Below, piece by piece: positions 22,689-30,711 of a DNA stretch of 42,879 nucleotides (position 1 is the first letter of the stretch; each line of letters starts with the position of its first letter). This DNA comes from a virus: positions 1 to 42,879 of IMG/VR virus record IMGVR_UViG_3300025030_000204; one strand, 5' to 3'. The notes under the pieces were generated by a model. The model did not search any database and was not told the DNA's origin. It saw only the letters and a program-made list of their open reading frames with translations. The position numbers and the translations under genes are program-made.

Positions 22689-25600
22689 ATGGCAGAACAA
22701 CAAAAAACTACTTTATATCAACGACTTACAAAACTCTTTGGAACAGGTGGCCAACCTGTAATTGATAAAAAACCTTCAATATCAGCAAAAGAATTATTGA
22801 CAGCGACTTCTGCCGAAGAACTGATGTTAAAAAAATTAGCAGCCCAGCAATCACAATATTTGGGAAATCAATTTGAGAAAATAACATCCAATTTATATCA
22901 ACAATCAGTTTATTATGAAACAACAAGACTTGCAAGTTATGCGGATTTTACGGCCATGGAACATACCCCAGAAATTGCGGCCACTTTAGATCTTGTATCT
23001 GAAGAAAGCTGTCTAGCTGGGAATAGTACTATAAGATTATTAGATGGAACTAACCCAACAATAAAAAAATTATATAAAGAAAATAAAAAAAATTTTTGGA
23101 TATATTCTTATGATACTAATAATAATAAATTTATTCCATCTAAAGCAGAGAAAGTAATTTATAAAGGCATTCAAGATATATATTTGATTAAATTAGACGA
23201 TGATACAAAAATAAAATGTACTGGTAATCATAAATGGTTAGGGAAAGATAATAAGTGGATAGAAACACATGATTTATATAAAGGATATTTTTTCATTAAT
23301 CATAAGGTTATTTCTATAAAATATATGGGAAAAGAGAAAGTATATGATGTTGTTAATTCTGGTAAATTTAATAATTTTGGGGTTAAGTGTAATAGTGGGA
23401 TGATTATAAGTCATAATTGTACGCTCTCAGAATTTGGTAAAATGTTACAAGTATTCTCTGATAGTAAAAGAGTTAAAACAATTCTTGAAAATTTATTTTA
23501 TAAAACTTTAGATATTAACATTAATTTACCAGCATGGACAAGAAATACATGTTTATATGGCGATAATTTTATTTATCTTAAATCAGAAATTGGAAAGGGA
23601 ATTGTTGGGGTTAAACAACTTCCAAATATTGAAATAAGAAGAGAAGAGAGTTCGATTACTGATCAGAAAAATATGATTAGATTTATTTGGCAAGGAAAAA
23701 GTATGGAATTCACGGCCTGGCAAATTGCTCATTTTAGATTATTGGGGGACGATAGAAAATTACCTTACGGAAATTCTTTTTTAGAAAAAGTAAGGAAGAT
23801 ATGGAAAATGTTGATATTAGCAGAAGATGCAATGCTTGTCTATAGAATAACAAGAGCACCTGAAAGGCGTGTATTTAAAATTGATGTTGGAAACTTAGAT
23901 GATAAAGATGTTGAGCCGTATATTCAAAGAGTTGCTCAAAAATTTAAAAGACAGCCGCAAGCTGAAAATACTGGTAATTTTACAGGACAAGTAGATATGA
24001 GATATCGAACACTTCCAGTATGGAAAAATACTCCAATCCCATTATTGGATGGTAGAACAATAACAATAGAAGAATTATCAAAGGAATATGAAGAAGGAAA
24101 ATATAATGAGGTCTATTCTATAAAAGATAATACACATGAAATTGTTCCTGGAAAAGTTATTTGGTGTGGTAGGAATTATAAAGCAAATAAATTAATTAAA
24201 ATTTGGTTGGATAACAAAACATGGATAATGTCTGCACCAGAACATCCATTTATTTTAAGAGATGGTTCACATAGTAGAGCAGATAAATTATGTTCTGGTG
24301 ATAAATTAATGCCATTTAGACATGTTAAAATTAAAATAAAATATACAGAAGAAATTTATGAACCAGATGATGTATATTGTATGACTGTTGTTGGACCAAA
24401 TGGAGAAAATAATAGACATAATTTTGCTGTTTGCTCTCTTAATAAAGATGAAAACTATACGAGAAAGGGTGTATTTGTTAAGAATAGCACGGATGAAGAT
24501 TTTTTCTTACCAACAAGACAAGGTGGAGGAGATACAGAAATTGATACATTACCTGGTGCAAGCAATTTATGTCTTTCATTAGATACAAAAATTCCTCTAT
24601 TAGATGGTAGAACATTAAAATTAAAAGAAATTATCGAAGAGTATAAAAATAATAAAGATTTATGGGTTTATAGTTGTAATCCAAATACTGGTGAAATTAT
24701 TCCAGGGATCATTTCATGGGCGGGAATTACAAGAAAAAATGCTCATGTTTTAAAAATTACGTTAGACAACGGAAAAGAGATTATATCAACACCGGATCAT
24801 AAATTTTTAACAAGGGATGGACTAAAAAAAGAAGCAAAAGATTTAGAAATAAATGAATCTTTGATGCCGTTTCATAGAAAAAAAGAAAAAATAAGTAAAA
24901 ATTCTAGTGACTATGAAATGATTTGGGATAATTCAAAACAAAAATGGATTTTTATTCATAGAATGGTTGGTAGTTATATGAAAGATAAAAATTTACATAA
25001 TGAATTAATACATAATAATAAATTTATAAATGAAAATAAAAATATTATTCATCATAACAATATGAACCGATTTTGCAATAATCCTAGCAATTTATATTTT
25101 ATGAGTAGAAATGATCATATAGATCTTCACTGTGATTTTAATAATAATTTATTAGAGTGGAATAAAAATCCAATTAATTTAAAACAAAAAGGAAAATTAA
25201 TAAGTAAAACAAAATCAGATCCAGAACGTAAAAAAATATATTCAAAAAACGCTAAAAAATTATGGGAAAATAAAGAATATAAAAATAAAGTATTTAGCAA
25301 ACCACAAAAAATTATATTTACTGATAAGTTATATTCAATATTTTTTGATACTTTTAAATTATATGGCAGAAGTGATTTAACTCTTGAAAAATTAAATTCT
25401 AATAAAATCTTTATGCATGAATTTATATTGTCAAATTCAAATATTCGTAGCTCGATGACCAATTTATCAGAATTTACTCATAATCATGTAGATAAAATGG
25501 TTAAAGAAAAAGGATATAAAAATTATCGAGAATGGGTTAAAAAAACTTCTGATAATTTGGGATATAAAAATGTTAATTCTTGGAGATATTATATTGCTAA

Positions 25601-26636
25601 AGAAAATAAAACAGGAAAATATACTACTCATAGATTTTTAGAACAAGATTACTATAATCATAAAATTACTAAAATTGAATGGTTGGAAGAAAAAATTGAT
25701 ACTGGAACAATTACCGTAGATGGAGAACATAAATATCATAATTTTCATACTTTTGCAGTAGAATCTGGGGTGTTTATATATAATTCTGAAATTGCAGATA
25801 TAGAATATATCCAGCGTAAATTATTCACAGCAATGAGAGTTCCAAAGGCATTTCTTGGTTTTGAGGAAGCAATTGGTGAAGGAAAAAACTTGGCACTTCA
25901 AGATATAAGATTTGCTCGTACAATTAATCGTATTCAACAATCAATGATTCAGGAATTAAATAAAATCGCCATTATCCATTTATATATGTTAGGATTTGAA
26001 GAGGAACTTGACAATTTTACTTTAACACTAAATTCCCCATCAACACAGGCAGAGATGTTAAAGATTGAACAGTGGAAAGAAAAAGTATTATTATATAAGG
26101 ATTTGGTATCATTAAATGATACAGGATTTGCTGCAACGTCAATGACATGGGCCAAAAAGAATATTCTTGGTTTCTCTGATGATGAAATTATATTGGATCT
26201 TAAACAACAAAGAGTGGAAAAGGCTGCAGGAAAAGAAAATGAAGCGCCAGAACAAATTATTCATACAGGATTATTTGATGCTTTGGATAAACGTTATCAA
26301 CAAAAACCAGGGGAAGAAGCACCAGAAGGTGGTGAAGGTGGCGCACCTGGCGAATTACCAGGTGTTGGTGGAATGGGTGGGGGTGAAGAATTACAACCAC
26401 CAGGTGGAGGGCCAGGAGGTGGTGGAATGCCAGAACTTCCTGAATTAACTGAAGAAAATAAAATTAATATATTGGAAAGTGAAGATAAGGAACAAGATTC
26501 AAAATATAAAATATTGAATGATGATTCTAAAGTATTAAATGAAGATTTAAAAACAATGTTTGAATCTTTGGATGAAACGTTAAGTGAAAATAAAGAGATT
26601 ATTATAAAAAAAATTGAAGATGATGAAAAAGAGTAA
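22689..26636 (+). CDS. Portal protein (T4 gp20-like) with three inteins
   Basis: A 1315-residue precursor; removing the inteins leaves about 619 residues. The extein shows T4 portal features: YYETTRLASYADFTAMEHTP, DLVSEES/CTLSEFGKMLQVFSD, APERRVFKIDVGNL, STDEDFFLPTRQGGGDTEID, TLPGASNL/SEIADIEYIQRK, LFTAMRVPKAFLGFEEAIGE and KNLALQDIRFARTINRIQQS. It forms the dodecameric DNA channel at one capsid vertex and docks the terminase and neck. The C-terminal part has a Gly/Pro-rich tract (GGGPGGGGMPELPE) and an acidic helix, longer than in T4. Three separate inteins sit at residues 108-243, about 445-599, and 628-1032; at least two of the sites are in well-conserved motifs. Missing splicing of any one should block head assembly. 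Confidence 0.93.
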   Translation: MAEQQKTTLYQRLTKLFGTGGQPVIDKKPSISAKELLTATSAEELMLKKLAAQQSQYLGNQFEKITSNLYQQSVYYETTRLASYADFTAMEHTPEIAATLDLVSEESCLAGNSTIRLLDGTNPTIKKLYKENKKNFWIYSYDTNNNKFIPSKAEKVIYKGIQDIYLIKLDDDTKIKCTGNHKWLGKDNKWIETHDLYKGYFFINHKVISIKYMGKEKVYDVVNSGKFNNFGVKCNSGMIISHNCTLSEFGKMLQVFSDSKRVKTILENLFYKTLDININLPAWTRNTCLYGDNFIYLKSEIGKGIVGVKQLPNIEIRREESSITDQKNMIRFIWQGKSMEFTAWQIAHFRLLGDDRKLPYGNSFLEKVRKIWKMLILAEDAMLVYRITRAPERRVFKIDVGNLDDKDVEPYIQRVAQKFKRQPQAENTGNFTGQVDMRYRTLPVWKNTPIPLLDGRTITIEELSKEYEEGKYNEVYSIKDNTHEIVPGKVIWCGRNYKANKLIKIWLDNKTWIMSAPEHPFILRDGSHSRADKLCSGDKLMPFRHVKIKIKYTEEIYEPDDVYCMTVVGPNGENNRHNFAVCSLNKDENYTRKGVFVKNSTDEDFFLPTRQGGGDTEIDTLPGASNLCLSLDTKIPLLDGRTLKLKEIIEEYKNNKDLWVYSCNPNTGEIIPGIISWAGITRKNAHVLKITLDNGKEIISTPDHKFLTRDGLKKEAKDLEINESLMPFHRKKEKISKNSSDYEMIWDNSKQKWIFIHRMVGSYMKDKNLHNELIHNNKFINENKNIIHHNNMNRFCNNPSNLYFMSRNDHIDLHCDFNNNLLEWNKNPINLKQKGKLISKTKSDPERKKIYSKNAKKLWENKEYKNKVFSKPQKIIFTDKLYSIFFDTFKLYGRSDLTLEKLNSNKIFMHEFILSNSNIRSSMTNLSEFTHNHVDKMVKEKGYKNYREWVKKTSDNLGYKNVNSWRYYIAKENKTGKYTTHRFLEQDYYNHKITKIEWLEEKIDTGTITVDGEHKYHNFHTFAVESGVFIYNSEIADIEYIQRKLFTAMRVPKAFLGFEEAIGEGKNLALQDIRFARTINRIQQSMIQELNKIAIIHLYMLGFEEELDNFTLTLNSPSTQAEMLKIEQWKEKVLLYKDLVSLNDTGFAATSMTWAKKNILGFSDDEIILDLKQQRVEKAAGKENEAPEQIIHTGLFDALDKRYQQKPGEEAPEGGEGGAPGELPGVGGMGGGEELQPPGGGPGGGGMPELPELTEENKINILESEDKEQDSKYKILNDDSKVLNEDLKTMFESLDETLSENKEIIIKKIEDDEKE
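23010..23417 (+). other. Portal intein 1 (mini-intein, 136 residues)
   Basis: Starts with Cys (CLAGNSTIRLLDGTNPTIKK), block B KCTGNHKWLG, block F VYDVVNSGKFNNFGV, ends IISHN before Cys. No endonuclease domain is present, so it is a splicing-only mini-intein with a class 1 arrangement. Confidence 0.93.
24021..24485 (+). other. Portal intein 2, lacking a canonical first residue (about 155 residues)
   Basis: Hint-type blocks are clear: TPIPLLDGRTITIEELSKEY, SAPEHPFILRDG (block B, Ala in place of Thr before xxH), DDVYCMTVVGPNGENNRHNF (block F) and KGVFVKN before Ser. No Cys, Ser or Thr lies at the expected start; the sequence there is LPVWKNTPI. Block F has Cys at the usual Asp position (VYCMTV), as in class 3 inteins that use that Cys as nucleophile. 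The N-terminal junction is uncertain by a few residues (start set at Trp). The penultimate residue is Lys, not His. Confidence 0.8.
24570..25784 (+). other. Portal intein 3 with HNH endonuclease (405 residues)
   Basis: Starts with Cys (CLSLDTKIPLLDGRTLKLKE), block B STPDHKFLTRDG, ends GVFIYN before Ser. The middle has an HNH-type core, IIHHNNMNRFCNNPSNLYFM then SRNDHIDLH, and a DNA-binding segment. The penultimate residue is Tyr rather than His. It interrupts the conserved LPGxxN loop of portal. Confidence 0.92.
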
Positions 26637-26641
26637 ATAAT

Positions 26642-26848
26642 TTAAGGTAATTTAGATTTAAGTTTTTCAGCAAGTTCATAATCTTCATTTTCAACTGCTT
26701 TTCTAATTTGCTCTTCAATGGTTGATTTATCAATAATTATTTCACTACCATTAAATAAAGTGCTGGGTTCAATATAATGTTCCCATCCCTCATCCCACAA
26801 ATCAACTGGTAATTTAATTAAGTAATTTTCACCAAATATTTTTAACTT
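26642..26848 (-). pseudogene. UVR-motif ORF without a usual start codon
   Basis: On the minus strand 68 codons are open to TAA, encoding KIFGENYLIKLPVDLWDEGW, a P-S-T-L-F-N-G segment and a C-terminal UVR helix pair, EEQIRKAVENEDYELAEKLK. The UVR end resembles that of the BFN protein at 18307. There is no in-frame ATG, GTG or TTG after the upstream stop at 26849-26851. A late-type box TATTTATAAATA lies directly upstream (26850-26861). Either the start was lost by mutation or translation begins at a non-standard codon. Confidence 0.5.
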
Positions 26849-26849
26849 T

Positions 26850-26861
26850 TATTTATAAATA
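26850..26861. promoter_or_regulatory. Palindromic late-type box
   Basis: TATTTATAAATA, identical on both strands, as at 7491 and 12417. It abuts the start-less UVR ORF on the minus strand. Confidence 0.45.
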
Positions 26862-26905
26862 TATAATTTATTTTCCATAAAGTCAAACTTTTCAATGTAT
26901 CAGCA

Positions 26906-26913
26906 TATTTATA
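26906..26913 (+). promoter_or_regulatory. Late-type box before TnpB-2
   Basis: TATTTATA in CAGCATATTTATATATGTC, 23 bases before the ATG at 26937. Confidence 0.4.
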
Positions 26914-26936
26914 TATGTCTATGAGACAAAAATATT

Positions 26937-28154
26937 ATGCAACTTGTTGAACAACATTTAATCAAAAATACATCAGAATCATTTAAGGAATGTGAAGATG
27001 TTTGTTTTAAAACAAAAAACTTATACAATTATTCTTTATATCTAATCAGATAAGCATATATTAAAGAAAATAAAAATATTATTTTTGATTTATATCATCA
27101 TATAAAGAAACATGAATCTTATAGCGCCTTACCAAGGAAAGTTTCATCCAATGTTTTGTTAATGGTACAGAAGAATTTTAAATCATTTTTCAAAGCATTA
27201 ACATTATATCAAAAAAACCCAAATAAATTTAAAGGAAGACCTGGTTTACCAAAATATTTGGATAAACAAAAGGGAAGATACATTGCTTGGTTTACAAATC
27301 AAGCCGTATCAAAAAAAGTATTTAAAAAAACAGGAAAAATTAAACTTTCACAATGTAATATAGAATTTAAAACAAAATTAAAATCTTTTGAGGAAATTGA
27401 TTGTGTCAGAATTGTCCCAAAAAATAATCACCATGTAATTGAGGTGGTTTATACAATAGTAACACCAGAAAAATTAACGGATAATAACAAATATGCAGCA
27501 ATTGATTTGGGTGTGAATAATTTAGCAACGATTGTATCAAATGTTAAAAAATTTAAACCATTAATTATAAATGGAAAACCATTAAAATCCATTAATCAGT
27601 TTTACAATAAAAAGAAAGCACATTTGCAATCTGTTAATGAAATAAGACATAAAATAAAAACAAGCAGACAAGTACAGAAACTTGATTTAAAAAGACAAAA
27701 TAAAATCAATCATTATCTTCATGTTTCCAGCAAATTAATTGTTAACATTCTCAAAGAAAATAATATTAATACTTTGATTATAGGGAAAAATGATAATTGG
27801 AAACAAGAGGTGAATATTGGAACAAAAAATAATCAGAATTTTGTCAGCATACCACACAGTAGATTTATAAATTTTATCAATTATAAATGCGAAAAAGAAG
27901 GTATAAATGTTATAACTAAAAATGAAAATTATACATCTAAATGTTCCTTTTTGGATTTGGAAACGATCCGAAAGCATAAAATGTATAAAGGAAAAAGAAT
28001 CAAAAGGGGTTTATTTATTTCTTCAGAAGGAAGAAAAATAAATGCTGATGTGAATGGTAGTTATAATATGTTAATAAAAGTAATTCCAAACGTCTTTGAC
28101 AATGGAATAGAGGGTGTCGGAATTCATCCAAGGGTCATAAAAATCCTGAAGTGA
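26937..28154 (+). pseudogene. TnpB-family gene with an in-frame stop codon
   Basis: From ATG 26937 the frame reads MQLVEQHLIKNTSESFKECE through LYLIR, then TAA, then AYIKENKNI and on to 28154. The N-terminus resembles the intact paralogue at 39370-40599 (MQLVERHIRINDKAIED), so the stop (CAA to TAA would restore Gln) breaks a real gene; ORF from ATG 27156 is only a 332-residue remnant. The RuvC Asp (AAIDLGVNNLATI) and NADVNGSYN are present. The usual second acidic residue is replaced (LIIGKNDNWKQE), and the zinc ribbon is reduced to TSKCSF, as in the 39370 protein. Confidence 0.75.
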
Positions 28155-28175
28155 AAAATATTTATATATTTTCAC
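28151..28175. terminator. Palindromic hairpin at the end of TnpB-2
   Basis: GTGAAAA and TTTTCAC enclose ATATTTATATA; a perfect outer stem of seven pairs. It overlaps the TnpB-2 stop and ends just before the opposing small gene at 28176, so it could terminate both, or form the element's right end. Confidence 0.45.
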
Positions 28176-28310
28176 CTATTCTTTCAATATTCTTCCAATG
28201 CAACTTGTTGTGGATATATTGTTATCAATTTTTCTTGCCAGTTCATTTCTTAAATTTTGAAGGGATTTCTGTGTGTATCCCATCGAATCATAATAAATTT
28301 TTGTTTTCAT
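28176..28310 (-). CDS. Small unknown protein
   Basis: A 44-residue ORF: MKTKIYYDSMGYTQKSLQNL, then a basic helix RNELARKIDNNIS and ISTTSCIGRILKE. Its leader (AAAACTTAAAAACA before ATG) matches those of 28823 and 14564, which supports it as a real gene. It follows 28347 on the same strand by 37 bases and probably shares the host-type promoter at 28568. Function is unknown. Confidence 0.5.
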   Translation of the reverse strand: MKTKIYYDSMGYTQKSLQNLRNELARKIDNNISTTSCIGRILKE

Positions 28311-28346
28311 TGTTTTTAAGTTTTGAATATTAATTAATAAATTTTA

Positions 28347-28547
28347 TTATTCTATCGTAATAAATTCAGGACTTTGAAATTTAGACCATTGGCACACATC
28401 TTTGTAAAATTCAAAATAGTTATCTTCAATAAACCATTTTGCCTGTTGTAAAGTCCTGAATTGACCAAGCACTTTCAATATAACGTTTCCGCTTCTTAAT
28501 AAGATTATTTTGTTTTTCATAACATTTTTATTGAAGTTTAATTTCAT
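28347..28547 (-). CDS. Small unknown protein
   Basis: A 66-residue protein (MKLNFNKNVMKNKIILLRSG...), possibly starting at the internal Met10. The middle GQFRTLQQAKWFIEDNYFEF looks like a strand and helix; it ends SKFQSPEFITIE. A host-type promoter lies at 28568-28598, twenty bases upstream. No family is recognised. It is one of three small minus-strand genes under promoters of the same extended type, which suggests early host-interaction functions as a group. Confidence 0.55.
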   Translation of the reverse strand: MKLNFNKNVMKNKIILLRSGNVILKVLGQFRTLQQAKWFIEDNYFEFYKDVCQWSKFQSPEFITIE

Positions 28548-28567
28548 GGTATTTTAATTTCACAGTA

Positions 28568-28598
28568 CAAAAATAAGTAAAATAAATGACATTTCCAA
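28568..28598 (-). promoter_or_regulatory. Host-type promoter
   Basis: On the minus strand TTG (28598-28596), then GAAATGTCATTTATTTTACT, then TATTTTTG (28575-28568). Same extended core as at 4276, 14608, 16276 and 28866. Confidence 0.7.
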
Positions 28599-28616
28599 AT
28601 AAAAAATTAATTATTT

Positions 28617-28823
28617 TTAATCTACTGGTGAGAAAAAATCTGCATTATCAGATGCTTCACTTCTTAATAGATCAACATATTTTCTATCTTCATCAGATAA
28701 ATTGTTATACCATTTTACTATTTTTAATTGGGTTAGTTCATCTAATTTTGATTTAAAGAAAAATAGACCACTACCATTTATTAAAAATTTATCTTTTTTT
28801 GTTACTTCCATTTTTGTTTTCAT
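28617..28823 (-). CDS. Small unknown protein
   Basis: A 68-residue protein: basic start (MKTKMEVTKKDKFLINGSGL), then FFFKSKLDELTQ, and an acidic end (SDEDRKYVDLLRSEASDNAD). No membrane helix or motif is recognised. Leader AACTTAAAAACA precedes the ATG; host-type promoter at 28866-28896. It is transcribed away from the pseudogene at 28941. Confidence 0.55.
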   Translation of the reverse strand: MKTKMEVTKKDKFLINGSGLFFFKSKLDELTQLKIVKWYNNLSDEDRKYVDLLRSEASDNADFFSPVD

Positions 28824-28865
28824 TGTTTTTAAGTTTTAAGTTAATAAATTAAGTTAATTAGAACA

Positions 28866-28933
28866 CAAAGGTAAGTAAAATAATTGACATATCCAAATAA
28901 AAAGTGAATTATTTTTAATTATAAATATTTATA
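28866..28933. promoter_or_regulatory. Bidirectional block: host-type (-) and late-type (+) promoters
   Basis: Minus: TTG at 28896-28894 and TACCTTTG at 28873-28866. Plus: TATTTATA at 28926-28933, seven bases before the ATG at 28941. Third copy of the block seen at 14608-14678 and 16276-16346. Confidence 0.7.
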
Positions 28934-28940
28934 TAAGAAT

Positions 28941-29315
28941 ATGAAAATAATAATAACATAAAGTCAATTTAAGAGATTAATAGAGAATATAATTAAAGAA
29001 CGAGGGATAGATATTATTGATTCTGATAATTATGATGTTTTCAATGATGAGAAAGCAATAGCATTAATTATGTTTTTAAATAAAAATATGGAGGGGGATT
29101 ATGGTTTGTGGGAGTTAAAACCCATTAAAACTTATTGGTCTGGCACAAATGTATATACACTTAATAATGATAGATATTATGTTGGAACTAAAGAAGAAAT
29201 GATAAAATATGATGATTGGTACAGAAGAAGAGATGCAGGCAATATACCAGACCCATTAAATCAATTTTATCTTGGGAGTGAGAATCAATATGATATTTGT
29301 AAACCTTTTAATTAA
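28941..29315 (+). pseudogene. Tagged small protein broken by a stop codon at codon 7
   Basis: ATG 28941 encodes MKIIIT, then TAA, then SQFKRLIENIIKERG and an open frame to 29315. The intact paralogous tag at 21846 reads LITESQFKRLIENIIDE, so the TAA stands where GAA (Glu) is expected: a single-base change. The rest has GDYGLWELKPIKTYWSGTNV, a YYVGTKEEMIKYDDWYRRRD segment and DPLNQFYLG. The late-type promoter is intact, so the loss is probably recent, a sequencing error, or the stop is read through. Confidence 0.65.
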
Positions 29316-29337
29316 TAATTTTTTTCCTTTTAACTGA

Positions 29338-29345
29338 TATTTATT
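29338..29345 (+). promoter_or_regulatory. Late-type promoter (variant)
   Basis: TATTTATT after AACTGA, 16 bases before the ATG at 29362. One base differs from the main TATTTATA motif. Confidence 0.4.
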
Positions 29346-29361
29346 AATAAATAAAATTATT

Positions 29362-30456
29362 ATGGAAAATTTTGGTATAATTAAAGAATATGTAACTAAA
29401 CAATTAACACAGTCATTATTAAATGAAAATGTGGAAAGTAATATTTTTAACAATTTTATAAAAGAAATTAAAAAGTCAGATATTTTAAAAACTCAATATG
29501 TGGTATATAGTAATCTTGAGAATAAATATATAAAAGATGAAAATAAAGCAACCAGATATATTAATGAAAATATAAATTTATTTAAAAAATTTAATTATAA
29601 AGATTTATTAAATGAAAATAAAAAATTATCTGATAAGTTTAGTAAATTATTAAAAGAAGCATATATTGATTCATCTGGTAAACTAAAGGATTTTGAATTT
29701 GATGGGTCTGATGACTCATCAAAATATTTTAAAAATCCAAATCCAGATATAATTAAAAAAGCAGAATATTATGGTTTAGTGGATATTGAAAATGAGAATT
29801 TAACACCTGAAGGTTTAATACAAAAAATGATTGAATGGGATGAGGGGGAACATGGCGTTGAAGAATATATTTATGATATGACAAAAAAAGATTTGGAAAG
29901 ACAGGGATATAAAATGCCAGATTATATAAGAAGAGGAAACGTATTGGATGAAAATAAAAATAATAATCAATGTCCTTGTACTAAAAAATTATATGAAAAT
30001 CTTGATATTCTAATTAAAGAATCATTAAAAGATGTTCCAGATCCAGAAAAAAAATATAATAGTTATAACAACGTTTTAGAATACGTTATGACAGAGGATA
30101 CTTCAAAACAAGAAGAAGATAAATATAAACTTAAAAATGAAACTTATTTTCCTGATAAAAAAATAATTGAAATGGCAATAAATAAATTTAATGATAAATA
30201 TTCATTTTTAAATGAAAATGAAAGGGAAATTTTTACTGTATTATTTAATAACGATAATAACGGAAAACAAAAGGTTTTTGAAAAAATAAAAAAGAATAAT
30301 ATCAATCAGATAAAAAGAAAACTAATTGAATCTTCTGATGAAAAATTATCTGATAAACTTAAACTTGTGGAAGAAAAATTATCTTCAATGGCTTATAATA
30401 AAGATAATTATATTGATGATATGGTCAAACTTAATAAACTGAGTTTGGGGTTTTAA
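29362..30456 (+). CDS. Unknown helical late protein
   Basis: A 364-residue protein, highly charged and mostly helical. The N-terminus (GIIKEYVTKQLTQSLLNENV) is tag-like: an amphipathic helix ending L-N-E, a plausible prohead-protease step. Mid-region pieces such as NPDIIKKAEYYGLVDIENEN and EWDEGEHGVEEYIYDMTKKD suggest an acidic globular domain. NNNQCPCTKKLYENLDILIK precedes a coiled-coil second half. It overlaps the opposite-strand gene at 30453 by four bases. No family is recognised; I would guess a virion-associated role from its promoter and neighbours. Confidence 0.65.
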   Translation: MENFGIIKEYVTKQLTQSLLNENVESNIFNNFIKEIKKSDILKTQYVVYSNLENKYIKDENKATRYINENINLFKKFNYKDLLNENKKLSDKFSKLLKEAYIDSSGKLKDFEFDGSDDSSKYFKNPNPDIIKKAEYYGLVDIENENLTPEGLIQKMIEWDEGEHGVEEYIYDMTKKDLERQGYKMPDYIRRGNVLDENKNNNQCPCTKKLYENLDILIKESLKDVPDPEKKYNSYNNVLEYVMTEDTSKQEEDKYKLKNETYFPDKKIIEMAINKFNDKYSFLNENEREIFTVLFNNDNNGKQKVFEKIKKNNINQIKRKLIESSDEKLSDKLKLVEEKLSSMAYNKDNYIDDMVKLNKLSLGF

Positions 30457-30680
30457 TATTTTTTAATATTAAATTTAATAAATTTTAATTTTTCATCAAC
30501 ACATTTTTCGCATATATGTGCTGTCCATTCTTCTAAATCTTTATTTGAACCAAACCCCCAATTTGCATGCAATTCCATACATTCAAAACCATAACCAGCT
30601 TCGCATGATTTTCCACATAAATCACATTCAATATCTTTAATTTCTTCAATTTCCTTTTTAATTTTTTTATTTATAATCAT
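30453..30680 (-). CDS. Small zinc-finger protein
   Basis: A 75-residue protein. ECDLCGKSCEAGYGFECMEL in the first half and ICEKCVDEKL at the end give CxxC pairs for one zinc site, with a Trp-rich linker (HANWGFGSNKDLEEWTAH). This is the layout of small treble-clef or rubredoxin-like phage proteins. It is the distal gene of a four-gene minus-strand operon (31755 to 30453). Role is unknown; nucleic-acid or protein binding is possible. Confidence 0.65.
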   Translation of the reverse strand: MIINKKIKKEIEEIKDIECDLCGKSCEAGYGFECMELHANWGFGSNKDLEEWTAHICEKCVDEKLKFIKFNIKKY

Positions 30681-30711
30681 TTTTTTTAATTTTAAAATTT
30701 CTTTTAATAAT

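Noticed and set aside
26167-26448. A 93-residue plus-strand ORF
   Set aside because: It is an out-of-frame reading of the C-terminal portion of portal.
28151-28333. A 60-residue plus-strand ORF
   Set aside because: It is antisense to the small minus-strand gene at 28176, whose leader matches other real genes.
26937-29315. Reassignment of TAA as a sense codon
   Set aside because: Two genes have internal TAA, but nearly all intact genes end in TAA and long genes (terminase, portal, capsid) have none inside, so mutation or error is simpler.
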